From Irpex lacteus (Eukaryota > Basidiomycota > Agaricomycetes > Polyporales > Irpicaceae), in contig MQVO02000014.1 in assembly GCA_001986395.2 (NCBI GenBank), positions 620,001 through 684,000 of the forward strand: a stretch of DNA of 64,000 nt, in the 5' to 3' direction. This document shows, one piece after another, positions 23,656-36,037 of this stretch. The notes beneath the pieces are model-generated. The model was not told the origin of the DNA, made no database searches, and saw only the letters and a list, made by a program, of their open reading frames with translations. How positions within the stretch are numbered: the first letter of the stretch is position 1; each line of letters opens with the position of its first letter. The position numbers were made by a program, and so were the translations under genes.

Positions 23656-24539
23656 ATGGACGTCGAGAACTGGGACATGGCCGACGAGGACCTCGTTCCC
23701 CTCACACGCGCCCAGCGGGTCGCCCGCGCTATCGACAAACTACCCAAACTATCTCTGGAAGAAATCCCATCACCCGAAGACTCCTGCCCGATTTGCTTGA
23801 ACCCTTTCACTGCCATTTATGCTGGAGAAGTACAGAACGAGGGAACCGCCACTCTCAGCGGTGTCGTCGCGCCAAAGTTGGTTGATATGGGTGGAGTGAC
23901 GAGATTGGAGGGGTGTGGACATGTGTTTTGTAGAGTAGAGTAAGTACTCGCATGCTATGTTTATAATAGGATATTGACTAACCAATGCACTATACAGTCT
24001 TATTGAGTGGATAAGAGGCTGCGTAAGTCGCATACTTTCTGCTCTCTGAACGACTTCGTTGAATTGCCGAACATAGCACGGTACCTGCCCAGCCTGCCGA
24101 CACGCATTCGCCGACATCCGACCTATAACAGAATCGGATGGAGAGTCCTCTGATGGGGACTACGTACCGGATGACGATGAAGACGACGGGTTTACGGACG
24201 AGGACATGGAGGACTGGGGGATGGACACAGATCCTATGGAGCCATTTACAGATGCTGAAGACGAAGAAGAGGTCGATGTTGAGTTGGATGTATGGGAGGA
24301 TAGCGAAGAGGGGATGGAGAACTTGGGACTTAGTGACGGAGACAGTATGTCTGAGGGCGACTTGGCAGTGGCCAGTGGGGATGAAGGTGTCTCTCTTGAT
24401 AATGGTCAGTATCTATGTACTTGGCTTTCCCCTTATACACTCATCTCGCCACACAGCCCAAGTACGCGACGCGGAGGAAGATAATCTTAGAGCGGGAAGC
24501 AGCAGCCACTCACTCGGTGGTGGCGGACGAAAGCAGTAA
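23656..24539 (+). CDS. RING-finger protein with acidic C-terminus, probable E3 ubiquitin ligase
   Basis: Starts MDVENWDMADEDLVPLTRAQ. A RING-like zinc finger spans about residues 45-115: CPICLNPF, an insert of about 35 residues, then LEGCGHVFCRVDLIEWIRGC and GTCPACRHAF. The position that normally holds the sixth ligand (CxxC after the CxH) is Asp, giving CRVD. The rest is strongly acidic (DDDEDDGFTDEDMEDWGMD) and ends LGGGGRKQ. Introns follow the CRV exon, the DLIEWIRG exon, the RING end and SLDN. RING proteins recruit E2 enzymes; no substrate is implied by the sequence. The stop is TAA at 24537-24539, and the gene converges on the editing-protein gene 160 bp away. Confidence 0.82.
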
Positions 24540-24701
24540 ATTAAAGCCACAGGACTTTGAACGAACATGTTATATCACTAGTAGCTACCAACACACACTC
24601 GTCTCACGTACAACCACTGTATCATACCCAATCTAATACTACACATACATTCTTTCGCTTTCATAGATCTCTACAAGCTACTGCTTACTCTAGACAAACA
24701 A

Positions 24702-26393
24702 TCACAATCGCAACAACGCCCTCACACTCGCACCCTCCCGACCATCCAACCACACCCCCGTAAACTTCCCACTCCACCTCTGGCCCTTCCCCCCTCCCTT
24801 CACGCCCAACTTCGACCGAAGCACGTCGCCGACCTCCTTCACTTTCTTCTCGTCGGAGCCGAAGAGCATCACCACGGACGAGGAGGTCGCGGTTTGCGAG
24901 GAGGGCGAAGAGGACAGGACGACGAGGTAGGATGGAGGAGACGGCGGCGCGCTGAGTTCATTGGTGAATGCTGTCGAGATGGCCGTCAGGAATCCCAATG
25001 CGTTAGGCGTGTCGTCCGTCCTATGCTTGTACACGACGATCTGGCCGCTCGCATCGGTCTTCTCCTTTAGCAGCTCCTTCGCCAACAACCCCGCCAACTC
25101 CTTCTCAACATCCTCCGCCCTATTCGTCATCTTCTTCCTCTCATCAATAACCTGTTGCACCCTCTCAGGGACCTGCGGCGCGCCTGCATTGAGCGTCTTC
25201 GCAGTCTGCGATAGGTAGGAGTGTGTTGAGGTGAGGTGGGCCAGGAGGCGGGGGCCGGAGAGGAAGTAGAGGCGGGCGGAGGAGGTGTTGGCGCGTGCGA
25301 GGTTTTCTATGGTGGGGAGGAGGAAGAGCTGAAGGTTGTGTAGTGTTGGCGCGTGTGTGCCGCAGCATCTACAAAATCCGAATCAGTCTCTGTCCTCGTC
25401 CCCGAGCAATATTATAGCATCAGAGATGAACTTACGGGTTACGGTCCAAGCCATCAATAACGACCACCCGTTTGACTCCCCCAGCGTAGTCAAGAGGAAT
25501 ACCGACACTCGCGGGTTTATATCCCTGGTGAAACTCCGTATCCAGCTCTTCAACTTCAACGTGCACCTTCCTTCCTTCAAACACATAACGGTTACACTCC
25601 GCCTGCACCGCCGCGATTTCTTCTGGGGTCAAAGCTCGGGGTATTTCGACGTAAGATGGCGTCGGGTATTCCGTCAGCGACCAGGAGAGCGTGTCGAGTT
25701 TGTGAGTGTGTTCGAGGACTGCAGAGAGGAGGTGTTGGGAGGTGTGCATGCACATCTGCACGCGAGTAATTGATCAGTGATTTCGCTATGAGAATCATGG
25801 AAGTGAAGGCGAGTTTCTTACATGATCCAACCGACGCTGGTACCCTGCCTCGCCAAGCGCTACACCAACAGTACTCCCAACAACAAACGCACCGAGCGCA
25901 GCATCAGCACCTCGCTCGCCAATCTTGACATAGTGAACTGCATGTCCCCCAATACGCTTCGCCTCTTGGACAGTCCACTGGTGGCCATCACTGCTGGTGA
26001 GAACGCCGATGTCAGAGGGCTGGCCGCCGCCTTCGGGGAAGATGACGGTGTCGTGGAGGATGACTTCGAGTAATGGCTCGGTAGGTGTTGTCTTATCTTT
26101 CTTTGCGCGCTTTGGTTGGGGGACTGCTTGGGCGAGGCGGGAGCTTACAACGGTTGTTGTTGTCTCCCTTAACAGCGGATCACCTAGAGAATTTGAAGCA
26201 GACAATGCGGTGAATCAGATACCTACTGAAGCAATAAAAGGTCGAACAATAGTAGATGTTACGCACGTTGACATGCAAGGAGACCGACTGGGATAGATAC
26301 CTGTGGATCAGAGGGGACGGCGAGTGTTGGAGAGACGATTCGATGGTAATCTGGGGGTGTTGTGGGGGACAGAAGGATCGCTGAGGCAGCCAT
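24702..26393 (-). CDS. Alanyl-tRNA editing protein AARSD1/AlaX-like
   Basis: A free-standing editing protein that hydrolyses Ser- or Gly-tRNA(Ala). After splicing, the start MAASAILLSPTTPPDYHRIV runs into VGLLACQRDPLLRETTTTVV, matching the CQRD...E..T start of animal AARSD1. The core shows DTVIFPEGGGQPSDIG, the first zinc motif HTSQH, and the second CCGTH, formed across an exon junction; together these make the HxxxH...CxxxH site of AlaX enzymes. The C-terminal part (RVQQVIDERKKMTNRAEDVE) resembles the AlaX-L coiled and DHHA1-type region. The stop is at 24702-24704. The first intron splits an Arg codon. No catalytic aminoacylation domain is present, so it is not a full alanyl-tRNA synthetase. 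Confidence 0.9.
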
Positions 26394-27462
26394 GGTCCAA
26401 TAGACGTAGAGCTGTTGGAAGGTGAATCTGTACGTTCAAAGTGACTCGGCCGGTTCTTGCGAGTGAGTCTGTCCCTGAGTAATAAAATGTTCAACGATGA
26501 TCAGGTTGTCGAGTCGGATCGTCTTCCGACCTGAAGTGTACTTACTCGTTCTTTCGGCCGTAAAGTGCTCTGAAACTCTATCCTTGCGCAGATACTTACA
26601 GTTTGGCCACAAGATAGGTATGGTCAAGGGGAGAAGTGCACGTCGGCACCGCGGCAGGCTCGTCGATCGCAATGCCAAGGAAGGAAAGGATTCAGGCACG
26701 AGTCCCCGAGCCCGTTTGATCAATTTTGATCAAAGATAGACGCCTATAGACGCGTTTCTGATTTTCTTTACGGGGAAATTGAAAATGATCGTACTTTGCT
26801 GTCGTCGGACCACAAGGATGACGACAACGCCCGCTGTCTCGTACTGTACAGATACACCACGACGTCGAATGCGTTTGTCGTTGTACGATATAGACGCAGT
26901 ACACTTGAATCGTGAGTTCCTCCAATTTCTTGTTCACATTTACCATTTGACTATGTCTTTTGGGGGTTTCTCCGACATATCCCATGTTGCCAACTTCCAT
27001 TCAATTCTCTCACAGACGCTACTCCGACAGGCACTTAGCCTGATTACTTTTCGCAGGGCTAGCTGGAACAACCATCGCACCGCGTCAGGACCGTATGGAC
27101 GTATTGATACCCCACCCCCACAACGTGGAATCTGTGACAAATTCACCACATCCCCTCCGCCCCCAACGAGGATTAGCGGGGTAGAATTTGCGGTCGGGGC
27201 ACGACTTTTCGCTCGTTTTTGTGAAGCTTATGACGCGGATCATCCTCCACGAAACGACGAACCAACGGCACGCCTTCGTGTCTTCGGTTCATCCTTGCGC
27301 AAGCGCTTTCTGGTCCCTTTTTCCGGATCCATGACCGTGACGGACATTCTGCGCCCTCCTGTGGACCGAAAACCGAGATTTGAACAAGTCTGCAGCGTAT
27401 AAGAGGGAGGAGCGAGAGGAGGAACTGACTTTGTTCCTCCTCCTCCCATCGCTCATTCCAGG
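26394..27462. other. Divergent promoter region, AARSD1-like gene / MFS copy 3
   Basis: About 1.07 kb between divergent genes. A 207-codon frame (26779-27402, +) runs through it but has no recognisable domain and overlaps a TATA-like sequence (TATAAGAG near 27398) about 60 bp before the MFS start, so it is treated as non-coding. Confidence 0.5.
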
Positions 27463-29172
27463 ATGACCTCCCGGCGCTCGTCCGAGTCCGTACGCGAGAA
27501 ATCCGTTGAAGATGTTGAGAACCCTGCTGGTGCTAAAGGCCGTCTCACGGGGACAGACGAGGACTTTGGTGGGACTACGGCGAGGTTGCAGCTTGAGAAG
27601 AAGTTGCTGAGGAAGCTCGACCTACGAATGTCGATCTTGATCGTCATTTACATCCTCAACTATGTTAGAGGCCTCTCTGCATATGTACTTGAACGAGAAC
27701 TGACGAATCTTTTGTGCAGATCGATCGGAATAATGCCAGTGCTGCCCGTCTGCGTGGTTTTGAGAGGGACTTGAAGCTGGAGGGGACACAGTTTGCTACC
27801 ATTCTTAGTATCCTCTACGTCGGATACATCCTCATGCAGATTCCTTCGTGAGTATTTCTTTGAATTGTCTGACTCAAACATCCGCTTACACCAATGTAGA
27901 AACATGCTCCTGAACTACATCGGCCGACCTTCACTCTACCTGCCCATCTGTATGATGGTCTGGGGCATGATCTCGTGTCTAACCGGTGTCACGACGAACT
28001 TCGTCGGAGCACTCCTAACACGGTTCTTCCTGGGTTTTGTCGAGGCTGCCTTCTTCCCTGGTGCTCTCTTCCTATTGTCGAAGTGGTACACCCGCAGGGA
28101 ACTTGGTATGCGGACTGCGCTGCTCTCGTGCGGTAGTCTGATCAGCAATGCGTTCGGCTCTCTTATCGCATCTGGGATTCTCGACGGTATGGAGGGAAAG
28201 CTGGGGCACTCCGCATGGAGGTTCGTAATTTCCTACTCTGCTCTGTGCCATACATCCAGAGCTAACGCTGTAATTACTTACGCAGATGGCTTTTCTACAT
28301 CGAAGGCGCTATGACAATCTTCGTGGCCTTTTGCGCCATCTTCATTCTTCCTGATTTCCCTTCTACCTCCTGGCGCTGGCTCTCGCCTGAAGAAGTTCTC
28401 CTCGCAGAGCGCCGCATGGCAGAAGATGTTGGTGTCGGTGATGAAGGCGAGACAGAAGGTCAAGGCCAAATGCACTCCTTGATCTCAGCTGTCTCAGATT
28501 GGAAGGTCTGGTGGCTCGCACTCGCCCAGACGTCCATGACCATCTTCCTTTCGTTCAACGCGTATTTCCCGACGCTCTCTGCTACGCTAGGCTATGACCG
28601 TACCGTGACGTTGCTATTGTGCGCCCCGCCTTGGGTGTTTGCGACTATCATTGCATTCTCGGTGTGCAGGCATTCGGATATCAAACAGGAGCGTTTCTGG
28701 CACATTGCCGTCCCCTTGTGTTTCGGATTGGTTGGATGCATTATTTCGATTGCAACGCAACACATTGCTGCTCGTTACGTCGCTCTGTAAGTCTCCCTGT
28801 TTTGTGTATGATTCCGCTTTACAAACTCATCTCATCAAACGTCATAGGTTTTTGCTGGCACAGTCGTACGCGGGCTTTATCGTCTTCCTCACCTGGCTCA
28901 GCAACTCCTTTGCTCGCCCGCCCTCCAAGCGTGCTATTGCACTCGCCCTCTCTAACGCCTTCTCGCAACTCGGTAACGTTGCAGGCTCTTACGTCTGGCC
29001 TTCGATGTGGGGCCCGAGCTACCGCAACTCGTACGCGATTTGCATCGCTACGAACGGTCTGACTATTATTATGTTGTTCATATTCAAGAAGCATCTGGAG
29101 TCGCTGAATAGGAAGGCGTTGGAAAAGGAGAACGAGGATGGGCTGCCGCAGGGGTACAGATATGTCTCATGA
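27463..29172 (+). CDS. MFS transporter, anion:cation symporter (Dal5/Tna1-like) family, copy 3
   Basis: Starts MTSRRSSESVREKSVEDVEN, then LRMSILIVIYILNYIDRNNA, RLRGFERDLKLEGTQFATIL, ILYVGYILMQIPSNMLLNYI and FVEAAFFPGALFLLSKWYTR. The second half carries FNAYFPTLSATLGYDRTVTL, AQSYAGFIVFLTWLSNSFAR and ends LPQGYRYVS. It is closer to copy 1 than to copy 2 in several blocks (for example GDEGETE before the middle loop, and LSFNAYFPTLSATLGY). Its first intron removes the same place (after NY) as in the other copies, supporting a common origin. Five to six introns. A plasma-membrane proton symporter for an organic anion is likely; the substrate is unknown. Confidence 0.92.
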
Positions 29173-29625
29173 TGAACTCCACGAACGAGTTACGACTGTA
29201 CATGTTTGCGACCCATCTGTTTTACAACACTGTATTATTAGTACGATACCTTCCAACTAGCAAAAGTTTTATTTCGCGAAAAAGTACGTGACCACGGCGT
29301 GCTGCTGAGGAACTCGTAACGCACGGATAAATATCGGCGATCACTCGTAGAATCCCTGCGGTTCGCTCACACCGACGCGTACCAAATGACCACATCCAAC
29401 TCTCACTCGACATAAACTCGATAATGATAAACACTGATTAGGATCGGAAACCAATGACGAGAGTGCGCATGAAGATGAAGTCAGATCAACGAGGGACTGC
29501 GCCGTGGGTTTATATACGGGAACTACAAGGGTACTCACAGTTTCTCTTCGATCCGCTCTACTCTTCTGCGATACCAGATACCCCAGCTTCAACGCGAAAT
29601 ACTGAAGAAATATAGGTAGAGGCAG
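29173..29625. other. Intergenic region, MFS copy 3 to beta-mannosidase
   Basis: About 450 bp with the MFS 3' flank and the beta-mannosidase promoter; nothing else was seen. Confidence 0.6.
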
Positions 29626-32600
29626 ATGGTTGCTCTCGAGAAGAAGGCTCTCAACGAAGGGTGGTCGTTCACCCGAACTGCCGGAGGTGGTGGAAACATC
29701 GTCAAGGAAGGAGAATGGTTGGGCGTGCAGTCGTTTCCGACTACAGTGCACTTTGAGCTGTTGAAGCAGGGGAAGATCCCAGATCCTGTATGTTCTTCTC
29801 TATCATCTCAATCTGAAAGAGTCTTGACGCACCGGTTGAACATGACTAGTTCGTGGGGTTGAACGAATGGGAGGTGCAATGTACGAGCTTTACAGAGTAT
29901 GTGAAGGCGATCATAAGCTGATGCTGATATGATATGCAGGGATTGGCGAGGCTAGCTGGTCATTCAAGACTCAGTTCGATGTTACTGAGGAGGAGCAGGC
30001 AAAGCCCAATGCAGATCTTGTCTTCGATGGTCTAGACACCTTCGCGACTGTCTTCCTCGTACGTAGAATCCTAGTATCCAAGGGTGCTTCATTTTGGGCT
30101 AAGGGAGGTTCGTCGTTGATCTTAGAACGGCTCAGAAATCCTGAAGACTGAGAATCAGTTCGTTGCACATCGAGTCGCTGTAAAGAGTCTCCTGAAGCCT
30201 TCCGGCAACGAGCTAAAGATCGACTTCGAGAGCGCATTCCGCAAGGTAAGATTGATAATCTATAGCAGAGAGCTACCTCTTTATGATTCGGTATCGGGTG
30301 TAGGGGCGCGAGATCGAGAAGAAGTACCAAAAACTTGGCCTGTGGAATGGCGATTCCAGTCGTCTTTATGTTCGCAAGGCACAGTACAAGTAAGCACAGC
30401 AGCCGTGAATTATAATATGAATACGAGGTCGCTCACCATATCATTCAGCTACGGGTGGGACTGGGGTGTGTAGAGCCCTTATGATGTCCGAAGAGCATCT
30501 TCACTGATATACCGGGTTAGGACCCGTTCTCATGACTGTGGGGCCTTGGAAGCCTATCAGTCTCGAGACCTACAAAGCGCGCATCACCGATGTCGACGTC
30601 CGCGTTAATATTGCCGATGACTTCTACGCCAAAGTTGACGTGAACTTTGAACTCTCATCTGGCGACCCTGTTGTAGCCAGTGTCAGCTTACTGAGGCCCG
30701 GTGGCTCGCTGGCGATCGGGCGACCTAAAACTCCAGTGCAAGGCCAGGCATCTCTGAACTTTGGGTTCTCAAAGGATGCATACGAGCTTTGGTGGCCGGT
30801 GGGATATGGCGAGCAGCCATTGTATGCTGCTGAGATCATAGTTACCGATGAGGTGGGAGAATGGCTCACTCCGTTGATGAGCTTGAACACTGATATCCGC
30901 GTAACGAGTAGCAAGGCAAGGTGCTCGACAAAAGGGTGCAGAAGTTTGGGTTCCGCCGTGCTGTGGTAGTCCAGGATAAGTTGGTTGACCAGGAGGGACG
31001 TACGTTCCTCTTCGAGATCAACGGGGTGCGAATCTTCTGCGGTGGTGAGCGACAATTGTCCCTCGTTTCGAGGGTTCTTCTAACTTGCGCCCCAAAGGAT
31101 CCAACTGGATCCCTGCCGACTCCTTCCTCACCACGTAAGTTCTTGCATCTTGTTCCCTGAGATTCAGGGTGCTCACCTTCGAGGTATAGTATAACGCGAG
31201 ACCGCTATCGAAGGTGGCTTCAACTCCTAGTCGATGGGAACCAGAACATGATTCGTGTATGGGGTGGAGGTATTTACGAAGCAGACGACTTCTACGAGTT
31301 GGCCGACGGTGAGCCGGGCTACTGAGCTTACTCGACATGCTCCACTCATCCGACGACCCTCTTACTCCTCACCCTAGAGCTCGGCATCCTGGTATGGCAA
31401 GACTTCATGTTTGGCTGCGGACAGGTGACTGGCTTCGTCATCACGAAGACTTTAATTACTGACGTCAGGCTGTAGTATCCGGCCCACGACTCTCTATTGG
31501 AATCTATTCAAGTCGAGGCTGAGCAGAATGTCAAGAGACTCAGGCATCATCCTTCTGTGGTCATCTTTGGTACGTGTCCTGATGCTGTTTGTCCGTGAAG
31601 GGTTTTTGACGACCGAACTCTCTCACAGCTGGCAACAACGAAGGTTCGTCAGCGGTCGAGTTTCTCCAGTGAATGCAGAGCGTCTCTGACATGGTTTACC
31701 ACCCCGTTATCCGTTCAATCTATATACTAGATTATCAAATCGCGGAGTCGCTGAATCTCGAGTTGGATTACAACGACGAGACGTCGGATTTCCGCAAGAC
31801 CAACTTCCCTGCAAGGCACATCTACGAACGGCTATTGCCTTCTGTCGTCGAAAAGCTTAGCAATATACATTACCATCGCAGTTCTCCGTACAGCGGCTTT
31901 GGGAAGCCTACAACCGACAAGCAGCATGGCGACCTTCATCAGTGTACGTCCCTTCTATTTTACTGTGCAGACCCGTGACTGGGTGTATGTCAGCCGTTAC
32001 TCACGGATGGAACGTCGTGTTCAGGGAATGTATGGCACGGGTCTCAAGAGCCCTGGCACAACTGGGATATCCTAGCTGGACGTTTCGTCTCCGAATTCGG
32101 AATGTGAGTTCCCATTATTCATCAACAACCTACTGCAGTGCTGAGGCCATGCGCTCTAGGGAAGGATATCCCGACATACGTACGGTAGACTACTGGCTTG
32201 GTGGCGACAAGACGGAACGCTTCCCTCAATCCAGGTACGTCAACCAGGTAAATTACGTACATATCATCCTCATACCTCCGGAAATCATCGCAGGACCATG
32301 AACAATCACAACAAGGCTGATGGATTTGAGCGTCGGTTAGAGGTCAGTCGTCGTTTCTTGTGAACCTCCATGCATAGCGGGTTCACTCACATGGCCCGGA
32401 TCTTGAACAGCTGTACCTCGTGGAGAACTTCAAGCATGCCTTCGATCTTGAAAGGTGTGTACTTCCTCAGTTCCCACCGTTGTAAAGCCGTCTGTATTGG
32501 CCAAGTGACTCACCGCTATACATTCACGACTTCGCAGTTATGTCTATTACACGCAAATCATGCAGGCCGAGACTCTCGCGTCTGCCTATCGGCTCTGGAG

Positions 32601-33638
32601 AAGGAATTGGAAGGGCAAAGGCAGAGAATATACTGCCGGAGCGCTGGTTTGGCAGGTACGTCCTTTTCATGGCCTTATTCTCGTATGACACGTTCCATTG
32701 TCATGCCCCGCATCTTACCCCACACATTTACGGCATATACGTGTCTTACTTTTCTGTGATCCATCCATCGTGCTCACTGATATTCACCTTCGTGCATATG
32801 CACAATCTAGATCAATGATTGCTGGCCAGTTACATCCTGGGCAATCGTAGACTATTTCTTACGTCCCAAGCCGGCGTACTTCACCATCAAACGCGAGTTG
32901 CGCCCATTTACGGTGGGAATGACACGAAAAGAAAAGAAGACGTTCCCTGACGAGCTCTCCGCGGCCACGTTTACTATCGAGACTGTTCTGGACGTGTGGG
33001 GCACGAACAGCACTCTCGAAGAGAAGAAGGCGACGCTCGAAGTCGCGGCGTTTGATTTGCACTCGGAGTGGACTGAGAGGTGGGCGAAGGATGTTGTTCT
33101 TGCGCCCAACGCGGCTACGGAACTGTATTCTGGTGAACTTCCTGGACAACCGAAGCGCACGAAGGCGAGTGAGGTGCCTAAGACCATCGTTGTTTCTGCG
33201 AGGCTCTTAGACGATTCAGGCGCCGTCCTCGGACGGTACTCGAACTGGTACGTTCATTTCAGCCGCCAACCAGCTGATGGAGTCGCTGACCACGAACTTA
33301 TCCTGTGAACATTGACTGACACTTCATTTTACCCGTCTCTTCTTCTGCGATCTCTGCGCTCCGTCTCTAGGCCTGAACCTTTCAAGTACATTACGTTCCC
33401 GGACGTACAAGCTCTCGGGCTGGAGATCAATATTCAATCAGACGGCGAGTCTGTGCGCCTCTCTACGGGTAAGCCCATCAAGGGTATCGTTCTCGACGTC
33501 GAGGAAGGTCACGAGAAGGAGGTTCAGTGGGGTGACCAGGCATTGGACCTCGTCCCCGGTGACCCTCAAGTCGTTTCGGCCGTCGGACTCAATGGCAGAT
33601 CTGTCAAGGCTCGGTTCTTGGGCGATGGCACTGCGTAA
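29626..33638 (+). CDS. Beta-mannosidase, glycoside hydrolase family 2
   Basis: It removes terminal beta-mannose from manno-oligosaccharides. The start MVALEKKALNEGWSFTRTAG lacks a signal peptide, so the enzyme is probably intracellular. The N-terminal sugar-binding domain has FPTTVHFELLKQGKIPDPFV and VFDGLDTFATVFLNG; the barrel shows NGVRIFCGGSNWIPADSF, MIRVWGGGIYEADDFYELAD, VWQDFMFGCGQYPAHDS, the acid/base Glu in VVIFAGNNE and the nucleophile Glu in RFVSEFGMEGYPDIRTVDYW. The C-terminal part includes GALVWQINDCWPVTSWAIVD. Many short introns; the one after GNNE runs to the ACTAG before DYQIAESL. All junctions I checked keep the frame, so the gene appears intact, about 850 residues, as expected for the family. 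Stop ends at 33638. Confidence 0.93.
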
Positions 33639-34676
33639 ATCCTAGATGCGTAGGCGCACGGTCGATGTCCCGGGAGGCGTCTGTTGGTTCAGTCGGAATA
33701 TGGAACGTGAATAAACGAATCAAAAGGTAAAGACCGTCGAGAGTCGAGGCCCTGCCGCAGTAACTAGTCACAAGAGGCGTTTGTACGATTGTGCGGTAGC
33801 AGAGAGAGACGGAAGGTGATTTGTGCACGAAACTGAAGGAAACTGACCGGAAGGCCGGTGTCCAATGATGATTGTGATTATTACTCTCGAGTGACAATCC
33901 TACAGAATCCGTGAACACGTTTCCGTGTTCTTGAACTATATGCATGTGGGCAAGTGGGCGCAGATTCGAATATCTAGATCAATGATGGATGAGCGGGAGC
34001 TAGGGTCCAGTATAAGTATAAAAGGACGTACTCACCCCCTATAAGAGTCTCGAACACGGGGAGCCCCCCCTGCATTCTCTGCACAGCTCGAGGAGTAGGA
34101 TCATTTGACAGAGTCATCCGTGACGCTTTCATGAATACATCGCCGGGAGAGGGGGCCGGCGCGGTGTTTCTATGCGGTGTATGGGTGAATCTGGTGATTA
34201 CAATAAAGTGGGATTGAGATTAAGAACCGCCAGGGAGGGGATACACTGTCTGTTGAGTGACTGGAGGTCCCGTTACGAGACGTATACGACGTGGATAGTA
34301 GCCTACATAAACTTTTACAGAAAGGGTAAAGAAGACGAAGTAATGATGAAAGCGCATGGATGATGCTGCAGCAGAGACACAAGAGATGTGAGAAATGTAC
34401 GGTCCTAATTTAAAAAGCCAGCAGTCAACCCAAGTTGCGGTAGAAACAACAGAAAGTCGGAGAAAAGGCGACAGTGGCGCTGCTGAGAGCCAGACCAGGG
34501 GAGTGGTTACGGCGCCTCATTATGGTACGGGGAGCTATGGAGTGGTCATACGACCTATGCAATAATTACGAGGGGACAACGCAGCAGTGCTGATATCGAT
34601 GGCGGATGAGCAGACCAGGCAGCAAAACAGAAGAGGGTTGGTTGATGGAGAGGAATGTCTAGCGTCTAAGGGGAGT
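33639..34676. other. Convergent 3' region, beta-mannosidase / Rheb
   Basis: About 1 kb between two gene ends. There is a TATAAGTATAAAAGG-like stretch near 34012-34026 but no gene follows it convincingly. Nothing else was recognised. Confidence 0.5.
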
Positions 34677-35524
34677 TTACTGGATCATGCACTTCGAGGC
34701 TTGAGGCTCTGCCTTGCTGCCGCTGGGGGACCGCTTCTCGATCTCCCCCAAACAAAGCTCGAATACCTTGGCTGCGCACACGATCAGAATACCCCGATAC
34801 CAGAACTAAGTAAGATTACTTACCAACGTTAGTATTCGTCTTTGCACTGGTCTCGACCCAAGCAGCGTGATTCTGCTTGGCGAGCTCTTCGCCCTCGTCC
34901 TTGGCCACCTGTCTGTTTTTCGAATAAGAGATACTGAATACGGAAAAGGTCTTTGAGGGGCAGCTCCAATGAAGGACATGCATGCAAGGCCCCATACTCA
35001 CCTCTTTTCCAAGTCGACCTTGGAACCGACGATGACACATGGTATTTGGTTCATGCCGCAGAAATTAGTGATCTTGTCGTAGACGACCTGGATCATGTCG
35101 AAGGACTTTCTCGAGGCAACCGAGTAGACGAGGACGTAACCGTGTATGCCTATGGCATGCTTGGAATTGAGTATCGTGTACTCATCCTGCCAAGAATTGC
35201 GGGGTTAGTTGCGAGGACACTCGGTTATCTAGTTGTTAGCGCACCTGTCCGGCGGTATCTATGATGTCACATTCATAGTCTACGCCGTTGAAGTTGATGG
35301 TCTTCGAGAATGTACTCTCGATGGTTGGGTAGTAGGACTCGACAAAGTGGTTCTCGGTGAACTGAATCACGAGAGACGACTTGCCTGCAGAAACACAGGA
35401 GGGCTGGTGAGCGGACTGTACGGGATGTGCGAGAGCGCTCGGATGAAGTGTAGAAATCATACGTACCGACGGAGCGCGAACCAAGCACTGCAATCTTCCT
35501 CTTCTTGAGCAGCTCACCGGGCAT
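34677..35524 (-). CDS. RHB1: Rheb small GTPase, TOR pathway
   Basis: The protein starts MPGELLKKRKIAVLGSRSVG. GTPase motifs in order: G1 GSRSVGKSS (Arg at the Ras Gly12 position, as in Rheb), effector YYPTIESTFSK, G3 DIIDTAGQDEYTI, G4 VGSKVDLEKR and G5 ETSAKT. The C-terminus ends SKCMIQ, a CaaX box whose final Gln favours farnesylation, which would place it on endomembranes to activate TORC1. The G4 motif is SKVD where most GTPases have NKxD. Five exons; the first junction splits the Gly of the P-loop (SVG|KSS). The start is the reverse of CAT at 35522-35524 and the stop is at 34677-34679. About 185 residues, the normal length. Confidence 0.95.
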
Positions 35525-36037
35525 GATTGGAGAGACAGGGATGGAAGTGGGCGAGGTCTGGAAGGTGGGGGCCTAATATACGAACGGGTCGTCGGAGTGA
35601 TGAAAAAGGTGGATCTCGTGCAGGATGGGGGCTGTCGGGCAGTGTCCACCGATTATCCGCGTCTTTTATCCGGCCGGGTCGTGTCGGGGGTCGATTGAAA
35701 GGTGGCGAGCGACAGACCTGGACTGGTCGAGCACGACACCGACGGGGATGAAGAGGAGGGGAGGAGGAGGGGGCGAGGAGGGGTAGGTGCAAGTGTTAGG
35801 CGGAAAGGAGGAAAGGGGTATTTAAACGTTGCAGGAAACGGGGATATGAGGCAAGCTCCCGGATCGAGACCGGTCAGCGCCGGAAAAACCAACAAAGCAA
35901 TTATTCGATTCGACAACGTGCAGCAGAACTATTTCCTGCCCTCATAAAGCTACTGGAAACCACAGAATTTATGTGTGTCGTGTGCGGTGTGAACCTGTTA
36001 CCGTCGCTGCCACATTGCCTGCGCTGATTCTCCCGCA

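Noticed and set aside
26779..27402. A 207-codon open frame on the plus strand
   Set aside because: It lies in the divergent promoter of two strong genes, overlaps the TATA-like site of MFS copy 3 and shows no domain or intron pattern.
33955..34030. TATAAGTATAAAAGG near 34012 as a promoter
   Set aside because: It lies between two converging genes and no open frame with a domain follows.
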